Part shown: positions 9,047 to 17,387 of the stretch, piece after piece
How positions within the stretch are numbered: position 1 is the stretch's first letter
Layout: every line of letters begins with the position of its first letter
Made by a program: the position numbers and the translations under genes
Assembly: GCF_900188275.1 (NCBI RefSeq)
Contig: NZ_FZNY01000011.1
Coordinates: forward strand, 62,001-126,000
DNA length: 64,000 nt
Origin: Dokdonia pacifica
GTDB taxonomy: Bacteria; Bacteroidota; Bacteroidia; Flavobacteriales; Flavobacteriaceae
Direction: 5' to 3'
The notes under the pieces: generated by a model
What the model was told of the DNA's origin: nothing
The model's input: only the letters and a program-made list of their open reading frames with translations
Databases searched by the model: none

Positions 9047-12000
9047 ATGAAAAGAGCATCTACATTACTTTTTTTCTGTTTGTTTATTTTGGGAAACACA
9101 TTCGCTCAAACAAATAGTCACACCCATACCTGTAAAGAGTTTACATATAAAAGACAGCCTTACTTACATTGTCAAAACTCGTCACATTATAATGAGAATA
9201 AAGATCATAGTAAAGAAATGTCTGTTATGGACCGTTTTGGAAATTATTATTGTACTGAAATTCTTAATGCCAAAGATAATATCACAACTCAAAGAAGAGT
9301 TTCGTCTGGAGGGCATTTTAATACTTTTTATGACAACACTCCTAGTTCCTTTAGATTAATTATAGATCAGGTTTTTGAAGACCTCGAACAACTATTGGTC
9401 TTTCAAAAAAATTGTGATGGTAATTTTCCTCAAGTAAATTTTAGAATTAAAGTGGTAGATTTTTCAGATGAAGGCACGATTGCAATAGAAGATCAACCAT
9501 TAGCAACTGGTACAGCTTTATATCCTGGCAGTACACGAAGAGGTACTATTATTAGAGGAGATGTATGGAATAAAATAAATTTAGGAACAACATACAACAC
9601 AAGTACTTCCGATGACGGTATCATTCAAATAAATCAAAATTTACTAAATAATTTTTATGTAGATCATTTTGTAGAAGATCTAAATAATGATGGGATCATG
9701 GATGTAGATGGAACTAATCTATCTGGAGAGCTATATGATCTTTATGGTATTATCCAGCATGAAATACTACATGCCATGGGATTTATCTCATTTTTAGATC
9801 AGAATGGTAATGGAACTACCTCTAGTAATTTTATATCACCATTTGACACTTTACTTTATAATAATACGACTCCCTTTATAGATACTTCTACTCCGTATGA
9901 CTGGGATATTTCAGCTGGAATTAACCCTAGTGTAGCATTCCAAGATCCATGTCCTACAAATACAATTCAAACAACAAGTCATACATTTCCGTTACACAGT
10001 ATGGATAGTGATGGTAATTTTGTACAACCATCACACATAAATGACACCAACAATTGTACAAATGGTGTAAGTTATATCATGTCTCCTTCTTATTCACATC
10101 TAGAATATAAACGATTACATCATGACGAGGTAAGTATACTTAATGAATTAGGATATCAAACAACAACAACCTATGGATCTGAATTCTTAATTACTGACAA
10201 TGCAACAATAAACCCAAACAGGGATATTAACTTTCCTGCAAGTACTATCAATATGGCTTATGCAATAGATGATCCTTGTCTAGAGGATAGTTACTTTACA
10301 TTTAATGAATGTGAAGGTCCTTCTTATGAAATAGATATTATACAAAATGATATCATTACTTCTAATTATAGCATTGTAAATACTGAGGTAATTAATCTAT
10401 TAAAACCTGGTCATATTACGATAGCAGATAATGTTCAGATGGAAGTACAGAATAACACAAATAGTATTACAATAAATTATACAGATCAAATGCTACTTGG
10501 AAGGGAATATAAGATACGTTATCAGCTTGTAGAAAATACGACGGGTAGATTAAGTAATCCAGCCTTAGTCACATTTAAAATACTTCCTTGCTCAGATCAT
10601 TTGGTGAATTTTAATTGTACTCCGGAAAGCACAGATTTCAATTTAATATGTAATTCTGAATTCATTACTGATTATGAATTACCATCGCATCCTCTAGTTT
10701 TCAATAATACTTTTTCAAGTGGTATAAGAGTTCCTTATGATTTCATGCCTGGATGGTATCCAGTAAATCATAATGCTAGATACTTTTTTGACATCTATAC
10801 TCTTGCAGATGTAGTCGCTCACATTCCTGCTATTACTGATGATATCGTTAACAATAATGGTGTTTTTGCTTTAGAAGGAACAAAAGGGGTAATGACAAAA
10901 TTAACTTCTAATTTACAACCTGATAAACGTTACATAGTAAGTCATTTTAGTAAAGGACTGGATGAAGATAATGAAGCAAAAAGAAGATATCGCATTGGTT
11001 TTTTTGAAGATATAGATCAAGACACCTATTATCCAGATGCTCCTCCTCAAGAAAATTCTCCAAGTTATCTAGCACAGTCAGTAACAAATTTCACCTCAAC
11101 TTCCGATCAAATTTCGCAACATGTATATTCGTTTGTTGCTGATCAAGAATATGAAGGTACTTTTGTTTCTGCAAGAAACTCTGGTTTTATTTTATTTGAT
11201 CACTTAGAACTTATTGAAGATACTATTGAAGATATAGAAACAGAAGTTGAAGTAGATTGTTCTCTCAATGAATTAACCACTATTGGCACCAATTTATACA
11301 CCGTTAGAGGTATGAACTTCTCTTGGTGGCTAGCGGGAGAAGATGGCGTTTTTTATACAAATGATGATATTCAACTTACATCAAATGATACTGACCTAAT
11401 TACTTCAGATACTATCTCACCAATAGGTAATGGTTCTGAATTAACAATCGGCACTATTACCTCCACAGAAACATATCAGTTACGACGTACTATGGGTGAG
11501 ACAACTGGATTACATTATACAGAAGCTAATGGGCTTATAGACACCATAACATTACCTCCTGCAAGCACCAATAACTTTATTGATAACATAAATGTACAGG
11601 TCTCTTGCATCGAAATTTGCGAAGTAGATGTGTATGGTAATTTTGACTCAGCAGATGTTACCTATGCCGATGGTGACCTATGTACTGCCTTTCCTTTTGG
11701 ACACTTCAATCCTGCTTGGAACACTCCCTTCCCTTGGAAAGCAACTATCTATTATGCAGCCTATCATGTATTACTAACAGAAGACTTTTATGATGACTAT
11801 AACTGTGACATATTAGTAAACCAAGGCACTAATACAAATCTATGGATGAAACCACATCGCATAAAAACACCACCCTCTGGACATGAAAGTGTGATGGCAT
11901 ATTGGAATAATTCTAAGCATACAGATCCTAACTTCTCTGGTGTCTATACACAAATAGAAAACTTAGAACCCAATACAACGTATCAAATAGAATTTTATGA

Positions 12001-12565
12001 TTTACCATTGCGTACACATGCCCCTGGTAGACAAACAGCAAATTTATACTACAAAACCAAAGTCTCTTTTGATGGTCAAGAATGGGATGGACCTGATACG
12101 TATTATACCAATGAAGATAATTACTGGCATCAAAGAACGATGACCTTCACAACAGGACCAACAACAACAGCTACAACCTTAACATTACAATTTCCATTAT
12201 ATCCAGACCTAAACAATCCTGTTAATGATGGTTACATCGCTATAGATGATATAAAAATTACTTGTGTAGATACTGCTAATGTAGGTGAAAACGATACAAA
12301 CATTCCATCTAGATATGAAAACACGGATGAGAATCAAGTATTCATATATCCTAACCCTACAAAAGAAGATCTATTTATAGAATTACTAGACCAAAAACAG
12401 GAAATAAAAACTATAGAAATATTTAATACCCATGGGCATCTTGTATGGAAAGATGAAGGAAACTTAAATACCATTACGATTTCCAAACTCAAAAAGGGAA
12501 TATACTTTATTAAAATCTTAACAAGTGATAATACTTATATCACTGAAAAAATTATAAAACAATAA
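9047..12565 (+). CDS. T9SS-exported zinc metalloprotease-like protein
   Basis: 1172 aa with a signal peptide (MKRASTLLFFCLFILGNTFA). A zincin motif HEILHAMGF lies at residues 238-246 (His238, Glu239, His242), preceded by GELYDLYGI; this resembles secreted metzincin or leishmanolysin-like enzymes of Bacteroidota. The third zinc ligand was not assigned. Middle regions look like beta-sandwich repeats. Residues about 859-1172 are the module also found in the protein at 863-4981, ending in a T9SS type A sorting domain (FIYPNPTKEDLF). It should be an extracellular or surface peptidase. A strong terminator follows. Confidence 0.85.
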   Translation: MKRASTLLFFCLFILGNTFAQTNSHTHTCKEFTYKRQPYLHCQNSSHYNENKDHSKEMSVMDRFGNYYCTEILNAKDNITTQRRVSSGGHFNTFYDNTPSSFRLIIDQVFEDLEQLLVFQKNCDGNFPQVNFRIKVVDFSDEGTIAIEDQPLATGTALYPGSTRRGTIIRGDVWNKINLGTTYNTSTSDDGIIQINQNLLNNFYVDHFVEDLNNDGIMDVDGTNLSGELYDLYGIIQHEILHAMGFISFLDQNGNGTTSSNFISPFDTLLYNNTTPFIDTSTPYDWDISAGINPSVAFQDPCPTNTIQTTSHTFPLHSMDSDGNFVQPSHINDTNNCTNGVSYIMSPSYSHLEYKRLHHDEVSILNELGYQTTTTYGSEFLITDNATINPNRDINFPASTINMAYAIDDPCLEDSYFTFNECEGPSYEIDIIQNDIITSNYSIVNTEVINLLKPGHITIADNVQMEVQNNTNSITINYTDQMLLGREYKIRYQLVENTTGRLSNPALVTFKILPCSDHLVNFNCTPESTDFNLICNSEFITDYELPSHPLVFNNTFSSGIRVPYDFMPGWYPVNHNARYFFDIYTLADVVAHIPAITDDIVNNNGVFALEGTKGVMTKLTSNLQPDKRYIVSHFSKGLDEDNEAKRRYRIGFFEDIDQDTYYPDAPPQENSPSYLAQSVTNFTSTSDQISQHVYSFVADQEYEGTFVSARNSGFILFDHLELIEDTIEDIETEVEVDCSLNELTTIGTNLYTVRGMNFSWWLAGEDGVFYTNDDIQLTSNDTDLITSDTISPIGNGSELTIGTITSTETYQLRRTMGETTGLHYTEANGLIDTITLPPASTNNFIDNINVQVSCIEICEVDVYGNFDSADVTYADGDLCTAFPFGHFNPAWNTPFPWKATIYYAAYHVLLTEDFYDDYNCDILVNQGTNTNLWMKPHRIKTPPSGHESVMAYWNNSKHTDPNFSGVYTQIENLEPNTTYQIEFYDLPLRTHAPGRQTANLYYKTKVSFDGQEWDGPDTYYTNEDNYWHQRTMTFTTGPTTTATTLTLQFPLYPDLNNPVNDGYIAIDDIKITCVDTANVGENDTNIPSRYENTDENQVFIYPNPTKEDLFIELLDQKQEIKTIEIFNTHGHLVWKDEGNLNTITISKLKKGIYFIKILTSDNTYITEKIIKQ
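11622..12565 (+). repeat. 944-bp direct repeat, copy 2
   Basis: Near-identical partner of 4038-4981 with no indels by eye. The two host genes are otherwise unrelated, so the module was moved or kept uniform by recombination. Confidence 0.93.
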
Positions 12566-12630
12566 AAGAAATACTCTTAATTCATTGATGAGCGTATCTA
12601 TAAACATGCGCTTTCAAATCATTTTAAAAT

Positions 12631-12669
12631 AATGCCATCAACATACTATTGATGGCATTATTTTTTTTG
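12631..12669 (+). terminator. Strong intrinsic terminator
   Basis: Perfect 11-bp stem AATGCCATCAA (12631-12641) with TTGATGGCATT (12649-12659), a 7-nt loop and a run of nine T. It ends the 9047 transcript. Confidence 0.92.
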
Positions 12670-12774
12670 AAACAAGCCGTTTTATTATCCTATTTTTTTA
12701 TGGTTTTATTACCAATACGTTAAATCTTGGCGTTTTTTAGTGTTAAAATTCAGATTATCAATAATTTAAATACA

Positions 12775-12852
12775 TTTTTAAGTATTTTTAAGTAAAAACC
12801 CAACCCCAATAACAATCTGACTATCAAATTACTAAAAAAATACTTAAAAATA
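12775..12852. promoter_or_regulatory. Decanucleotide direct and inverted repeats upstream of the peptide cluster
   Basis: TTTTTAAGTA occurs twice in tandem (12775-12784, 12785-12794) and once inverted at 12841-12850. The arms TATTTTTAAGTA and TACTTAAAAATA pair over 12 bp. It lies just 5' of leader element B in the 366-bp gap between the metalloprotease and peptide genes. It may be an operator or an AT-rich hairpin; no counterpart was found before the other two leader elements. Confidence 0.4.
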
Positions 12853-12865
12853 TTCTTGCAAGGAT

Positions 12866-12900
12866 AGACATATGCCTTGAGTGTCTTTAATGGATCAAGG
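12866..12900 (+). promoter_or_regulatory. Predicted H-type pseudoknot leader element B
   Basis: AGACA (12866-12870) pairs with TGTCT (12882-12886); CCTTGA (12875-12880) pairs with TCAAGG (12895-12900). Relative to element A, two base pairs of the second stem change on both strands, and all spacings are equal. It ends 31 nt before the peptide 2 start. Upstream, TTCTTGCAAGGA can form a small hairpin like the one in A. Confidence 0.6.
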
Positions 12901-12931
12901 TTATCATTAAAATTCAAAATTTATTTTAACC

Positions 12932-13114
12932 ATGAAAAAATTAGTAAAACTAGGAACGCAACTAAATGTAGAGCAACAAAAATCTATTAACGGAGGATCA
13001 ATAGGATGTAACATCTTCCTTTGTACACCAGAAAGTGAAGGGTGCCCATGCTATAATAACCCAAACAGTCCAGATGGAAGAGGATGTTGTATGGACGGAA
13101 TGTGTACTGATTAA
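12932..13114 (+). CDS. Double-glycine leader, Cys-rich secreted peptide 2
   Basis: 60 aa. The leader MKKLVKLGTQLNVEQQKSINGG (22 aa) fits the LGxxLxxEQQKxIxGG pattern of flavobacterial precursors. The 38-aa core has seven Cys (CN, LC, GCPC, GCC, MC) separated by Pro, Gly and Asn, which suggests a disulfide- or thioether-rich fold. It is probably the first gene of a peptide operon with 13202 and 13405, because those two lack their own leader element. Export by a C39-type ABC transporter encoded elsewhere is inferred. Confidence 0.8.
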   Translation: MKKLVKLGTQLNVEQQKSINGGSIGCNIFLCTPESEGCPCYNNPNSPDGRGCCMDGMCTD

Positions 13115-13201
13115 TCACCCCTATACAAATGAAAATATAGCTTATAAATGATACTTATGTATTGTTTACGCTTAAAAACATTAATCTTAAAAAAGAATCT
13201 T

Positions 13202-13393
13202 ATGTTAAAAAACATTTTAAAAGCAAATGGAGTTAAAGAGTTAAATAAAGCTGAACAACAATCAGTAACTGGGGGTATGATTACTACCTGTACTTCTGAT
13301 TCAGATTGTCAAATTCCAGGTAATCCATTTTGTATATATGCATGTATTATCAACTTTGGAGTTTGTGTATATGACACAAGAAGTTGTGCTTAA
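13202..13393 (+). CDS. Double-glycine leader, Cys-rich secreted peptide 3
   Basis: 63 aa from the ATG at 13202. A longer frame exists from 13148, but its extra 18 residues are not leader-like, and all sister peptides begin with MLKN or MLKK. The 25-aa leader ends in VTGG. The 38-aa core has six Cys and begins with CTSDSDC, a spacing common in knottin-like folds. The gene lies 87 bp after peptide 2 and 11 bp before peptide 4. Six Cys fit three disulfides, but this is not shown by the sequence. Confidence 0.78.
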   Translation: MLKNILKANGVKELNKAEQQSVTGGMITTCTSDSDCQIPGNPFCIYACIINFGVCVYDTRSCA

Positions 13394-13404
13394 TAGGTAG
13401 AAAG

Positions 13405-13572
13405 ATGCTTAAAAACATAAAAAAAGTAGGAGAAGTACTAACGGCTTCTACACAAAAAAGTATCACAGGAGGTAATGCCTGTATAGCCTGTTATGACCAT
13501 TGTGTTCTTGTTTCTAGAAATAGAATTGAGTTAGGAGATTGTTTTGACAACTGTCAACAAACAGTATGCTAA
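13405..13572 (+). CDS. Double-glycine leader, Cys-rich secreted peptide 4
   Basis: 55 aa from the ATG at 13405, chosen over an in-frame start at 13384 that overlaps peptide 3 and adds seven unrelated residues. The 23-aa leader MLKNIKKVGEVLTASTQKSI ends in TGG. The 32-aa core carries six Cys in CxxC-like pairs (CIAC, then YDHC, GDC, DNC and a terminal C). It is tightly coupled to peptide 3. Confidence 0.78.
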   Translation: MLKNIKKVGEVLTASTQKSITGGNACIACYDHCVLVSRNRIELGDCFDNCQQTVC

Positions 13573-13637
13573 CACCCATCATAAGAACACCTATTTAACA
13601 CATATAGAATACTCGTCTATATCATTAGTTAAAATAC

Positions 13638-13672
13638 AGACACACACTATGAATGTCTATAAATATTCATAA
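13638..13672 (+). promoter_or_regulatory. Predicted H-type pseudoknot leader element C
   Basis: AGACA (13638-13642) pairs with TGTCT (13654-13658). TATGAA (13648-13653) pairs with TTCATA (13666-13671), within the same frame of spacings as A and B. The outermost pair of stem 2 is lost (C.A) but an inner A-T pair is gained. It lies 24 nt before peptide 5, which therefore has its own leader. Confidence 0.55.
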
Positions 13673-13696
13673 CCATCAACTATTAATTTTATTATT

Positions 13697-13900
13697 ATGC
13701 TTAAGAAAATTTCAAATTTACAAGGAGTTCAAAAACTAAACAGTAAAGAACAAAAAGAAGTTAAAGGAGGAAAAGATGCTGTAAGATGTCCTGTTTACAC
13801 TCCAGCAGAATGTACAAACTGTGGAGGCTTTCCTGTTTTTAATGGATGTTGCTTAGGAACTCAAGAAGTACACGAATGCCTTACTGGATTCGGTAATTAA
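13697..13900 (+). CDS. Double-glycine leader, Cys-rich secreted peptide 5
   Basis: 67 aa. The 25-aa leader MLKKISNLQGVQKLNSKEQK ends in EVKGG and aligns with that of peptide 3 (two-residue insert relative to 1, 2 and 4). The 42-aa core has six Cys (RC, ECTNC, GCC, EC). A convergent terminator follows. It belongs to the same precursor family as the four preceding peptides; its function is unknown. Confidence 0.8.
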   Translation: MLKKISNLQGVQKLNSKEQKEVKGGKDAVRCPVYTPAECTNCGGFPVFNGCCLGTQEVHECLTGFGN

Positions 13901-13926
13901 AATACGTTTTAAAAAGCACGTATATA

Positions 13927-13960
13927 AGGCAAGATTTACATTTAAATCTTGCCTTTATTT
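13927..13960. terminator. Bidirectional terminator between convergent genes
   Basis: AAGGCAAGATTTA (13927-13939) pairs with TAAATCTTGCCTT (13943-13955) around a 3-nt loop, with a T-rich tail. It serves peptide 5 on the plus strand and possibly the permease on the minus strand. Confidence 0.75.
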
Positions 13961-13988
13961 ATATATTATATTTTGTTTGAATCTCAAG

Positions 13989-15089
13989 TTAACTCTTTAC
14001 ATCTAAAGCATCTCTTAGCGCATTTCCTACCAACATAAAAGCCATAACTAATAACATAATCGCTACCCCAGGAATAACAGCCAGATATGGTTTTCCTAAA
14101 ATAATATAGCTATAATGATCTTTAATCATTGCTCCCCAACTAGGCATAGGAGGTTGCGCCCCAATACCTAAAAAACTAAGACCACTCTCTATCAGAATAG
14201 CACCCGCAAAATTAGCCGCAGATATTACAATAAGAGGTGCCATGATATTAGGTAATATATGTCTTATAATAATACGCCCATGCGTATACCCAAGCGCTTT
14301 TGCAGCTGTAACATATTGCATTTGCTTAACACCCATTACCTGCCCTCTTACTACACGAGCTACCTCAACCCACATAGTGAGTCCAACCGCTATAAATACT
14401 TGCCAAAACCCTTTCCCTAAGGCCAATGTAATTGCAATAACTAATAATAAAGTAGGAATAGACCACGTCACATTAATAATCCACATAATAGCAGCATCTA
14501 CTTTCCCTCCAAAATACCCTGATAATGCTCCCATAAACACCCCTATAAGAAGTGAAATAAAAACAGCTACAAATCCTATAGAAAAAGAAATACGCGCCCC
14601 CACAAACATTCTACTTAATAAGTCTCTTCCGTATTTATCGGTGCCTAGTAAAAATTTTTGTGAGGCGATATGCGCTTTCGCGAAAGCGTATACATCTACC
14701 CCTTCTTCCATTTGCAAGCGTTTAGAAATCCCTTCTATATCATCTCCTACATACGGTGTATAAATAATCGCGTCATTTTCTATCGTATAGGATGTGATAG
14801 GGATTTCTGTATCATTATTTTGCTTTCCAAAAAATAGAGAAGACACGTTAAAGGAAGTCTCCTCTACCGCTGAAGGAATAGTAAGCATCGAAACTGTAAA
14901 TCCTGGTCCTCTTGAATGTATAGAAAGATGCATCTGATTTGCATTTTGACTATTATCAGGTGCAAATACATAGGCAAATAATGCAATGATCCCACAAAGT
15001 ACAATGTAGCATAAACTCAAAACGCCCCAAAAGTTTTTCTTAAACTTTTGGAGCGCTAAGCTTGTAAGTGAATTTGCGGTTTGCGACAT
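13989..15089 (-). CDS. ABC transporter permease, oligopeptide/dipeptide (OppC/DppC) type
   Basis: 366 aa. One N-terminal membrane segment (about 22-44) is followed by a roughly 100-residue periplasmic loop and then the binding-protein-dependent permease domain (about 150-360). The signature LLGTDKYGRDLLSRM and the EAA loop (VTAAKALGYTHGRIIIRHILP) identify an OppC-type permease, which moves peptides or nickel with OppB and ATPases that are not in this window. The periplasmic loop contains a palindromic repeat read as VYAFAKAH (residues 133-140). It starts 3 bp after the stop of the tail-specific protease gene, so they form an operon. A peptide substrate is likely, not shown. Confidence 0.9.
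   Translation of the reverse strand: MSQTANSLTSLALQKFKKNFWGVLSLCYIVLCGIIALFAYVFAPDNSQNANQMHLSIHSRGPGFTVSMLTIPSAVEETSFNVSSLFFGKQNNDTEIPITSYTIENDAIIYTPYVGDDIEGISKRLQMEEGVDVYAFAKAHIASQKFLLGTDKYGRDLLSRMFVGARISFSIGFVAVFISLLIGVFMGALSGYFGGKVDAAIMWIINVTWSIPTLLLVIAITLALGKGFWQVFIAVGLTMWVEVARVVRGQVMGVKQMQYVTAAKALGYTHGRIIIRHILPNIMAPLIVISAANFAGAILIESGLSFLGIGAQPPMPSWGAMIKDHYSYIILGKPYLAVIPGVAIMLLVMAFMLVGNALRDALDVKS
14671..14690. repeat. Palindromic repeat, copy 3 (in permease gene)
   Basis: TGCGCTTTCGCGAAAGCGTA: exact 14-bp core and one mismatch to the 20-bp consensus. It falls in the periplasmic loop of the permease, where an insertion is tolerable. Confidence 0.92.
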
Positions 15090-15092
15090 AGA

Positions 15093-17234
15093 TTAATCTT
15101 TTATCGCAGCAATTTTACTCTTTCTAATATTATTGATTTTTAAGTCTTGTAATACATTAAGTGCCTCTTCTACATAGACATCACTTGCAAGACTTTTATG
15201 CCAACGTTCTCTTTTATCTTTTAGTACGGTATCTTTTTCAAAAAGCTTTAATTCATAAGGCAATGAATTATAAGTCAAATTAGACGTATAATCATCTATA
15301 GCATCAAAACGTTTTCCTAATTCTTCGCTTTGTACGATTCTATTTTTATACCCTTCATAACTTAAGTCCCACTCTGTATCTTCGCGACGTTCCTTAAGCC
15401 ATTTTGCATACTCATTTATAAGTTTAAGTTGTTCACTTTTTGAAATACGTGCAACACTATTTTGTATTGTTTTTTCATAATCGATGTATCCGTCCCATGC
15501 ATCATAGGTAGCCGCTCTGATTCGATCCCAAGGTAGTGGGTTTTCTTGATCGCGCTCTCCTATATCTATATAGCTATATACATCTGGAACAACAACATCA
15601 CTTTTAACTCCTTCCAACTGAGTTGATCCACCATTTACACGGTAAAACTTCTGAATAGTTACTTTAAGAGATCCTATATCTCCATAATCATTAGATCGTA
15701 ACCATCTATTTAATGGGAAGAAACGTTGTACGGTTCCTTTTCCAAAGGTTTGCTTCCCTCCTATTATAATAGCTCTTTTGTAATCTTGCATTGCTGCTGC
15801 TAGGATTTCACTTGCAGAAGCTGAGTTTTCATTTACAAGAATAACAAGAGGTCCATCCCATAAGATCCCTTTGTCTTCATCATTAAGAATATCTGGAGTA
15901 TCATCGCTAGATTTTACTTGTACTACAGGTCCTTCTTTTATAAATAGACCTGCCATATCTACAACAGCCTTTAGAGACCCACCTCCATTATTACGTAAAT
16001 CTATCACAAGACCTTCCATGCCTTGTTTTTTAAGACGTATAATTTCTTGTTTTATATCTGTAGCGGCATTACGTCCGCCTGCATTTTCTGTATCAAAGTA
16101 GAAGCTTGGTAAATTAATAACTCCATAATTACGACCATCCTTTGTAACCGCAGCAGAGCGTGCATACGTTTCTTCTAGCAATACAACATCTCTGGTAATA
16201 ACAATATCTTTAATACTACCATCTATTTTACGCTTTACGTTAAGCGTTACCTTAGTGTCTTTTGGCCCTTTAATAAGTTGAATAGCATCATCAAGGCGCA
16301 TTCCTTGAATACTTGTTGCTTGCTCATCACCATCCTGAGCTACTTTTAAGATAATATCCCCTGCTTGTAATTCTTCTTGTCTCCAAGCTGGTCCTCCAGA
16401 AATAATATCGGTTACATGCACTGCTCCATTTCTCTTTTGAAGACGTGCTCCAATTCCTTCAAACTGACCACTCATACGTTGGTCAAATCTATCTTTCTGT
16501 ACAGGCGCAAAGTAATTGGTATGTGGATCAAACTCTTCTACAATTGCATTCAGGAAGTATGCAAAGTAATCTTTACGTTCAAGCTCTTCGGTAAGGTCAA
16601 AAAAGTTTGACGTACCATCGGCAACTTCTTCTCTTGCCTTTTCTTCTAATTGAACGTCTGTAAGCACTTCTTCCAGTTCTTCCCCTTCAGCTAGTTGCTT
16701 GTCTTGAGTATCTTTAAGATCGTAATACGTACTTAAAGCACTTAACTTTAGTTGTAATCTCCAACGCTCTTTTACTTCTTTTTTGTTTTTTGGATACGGT
16801 AATTTTTCATACTCTGTATCTATAGATTCATTTTTAGAGAAGTCAAATGGTTTTTCTAAAATGGCACGTTGTGCTTCTGCAGCTTCTTTAAAGCGTTCTT
16901 CAAAACGTGTATAGGTAAGATCAAAGAATGTGAGATCCTTTTCTTTTACCATATCATCTATTTTGTCCTTATAAGCAGCAAACTCTTCTATATCTTTTTT
17001 GTGAAAAAATCGTCTATAAGGATCCAATGCATCTATATAATCTTCAAAAACAGATTCTGAAAATGAATCATCCATTGCTTTTGGGTCAAAATGACCACGC
17101 TCAATCACATAAGATATTAGATCTAATAGTAATTTATCTTTATCTGGATCATCATCTATTTCTTTTGTAGTAAAACTACAACTCGCCACCGAAAATAGCA
17201 GGGCAAGAGCTATTAACTTTAAATTACTTCTCAT
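15093..17234 (-). CDS. prc: Tail-specific protease (Prc/Tsp, S41A family)
   Basis: Periplasmic carboxy-terminal-processing protease. The start is placed at the second Met of the frame (17234) because MRSNLKLIALALLFSVASCS then makes a proper lipoprotein signal; an ATG at 17252 adds six residues. Counting from the longer start, residues about 255-345 form a PDZ domain (ISGGPAWRQEELQAGDIILKV). The S41 core contains VIDLRNNGGGSL, then the SASASE motif (477-482) and Lys505 in FGKG, the Ser-Lys dyad. The length matches proteobacterial Tsp and not the short CtpA type. Such enzymes trim lipoproteins and peptidoglycan hydrolases. It is the first gene of an operon with the OppC-type permease. Confidence 0.93.
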   Translation of the reverse strand: MRSNLKLIALALLFSVASCSFTTKEIDDDPDKDKLLLDLISYVIERGHFDPKAMDDSFSESVFEDYIDALDPYRRFFHKKDIEEFAAYKDKIDDMVKEKDLTFFDLTYTRFEERFKEAAEAQRAILEKPFDFSKNESIDTEYEKLPYPKNKKEVKERWRLQLKLSALSTYYDLKDTQDKQLAEGEELEEVLTDVQLEEKAREEVADGTSNFFDLTEELERKDYFAYFLNAIVEEFDPHTNYFAPVQKDRFDQRMSGQFEGIGARLQKRNGAVHVTDIISGGPAWRQEELQAGDIILKVAQDGDEQATSIQGMRLDDAIQLIKGPKDTKVTLNVKRKIDGSIKDIVITRDVVLLEETYARSAAVTKDGRNYGVINLPSFYFDTENAGGRNAATDIKQEIIRLKKQGMEGLVIDLRNNGGGSLKAVVDMAGLFIKEGPVVQVKSSDDTPDILNDEDKGILWDGPLVILVNENSASASEILAAAMQDYKRAIIIGGKQTFGKGTVQRFFPLNRWLRSNDYGDIGSLKVTIQKFYRVNGGSTQLEGVKSDVVVPDVYSYIDIGERDQENPLPWDRIRAATYDAWDGYIDYEKTIQNSVARISKSEQLKLINEYAKWLKERREDTEWDLSYEGYKNRIVQSEELGKRFDAIDDYTSNLTYNSLPYELKLFEKDTVLKDKRERWHKSLASDVYVEEALNVLQDLKINNIRKSKIAAIKD

Positions 17235-17387
17235 AAAATTATGTATTTGCATTTTTTAACTACCAATTTACATTAAAAATTGTGCCAGAATATAAATAAA
17301 CCTTGTAATATTTTGTTAAACCTTATTTAGGCATTAAAGAAAAGCAATTTACGTATTTTCGCGCATAGAATCCAACTTTACCTATTC

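Noticed and set aside
13148-13201. Longer start for peptide 3
   Set aside because: The additional 18 residues do not resemble the conserved leader, while the internal Met at 13202 begins MLKN exactly as in the sister peptides.
14242-14763. 173-codon plus-strand open frame
   Set aside because: It is antisense to the OppC-type permease, which has clear family motifs; the frame's composition (Ile/Thr/Pro/Cys-rich) is what that antisense strand gives.
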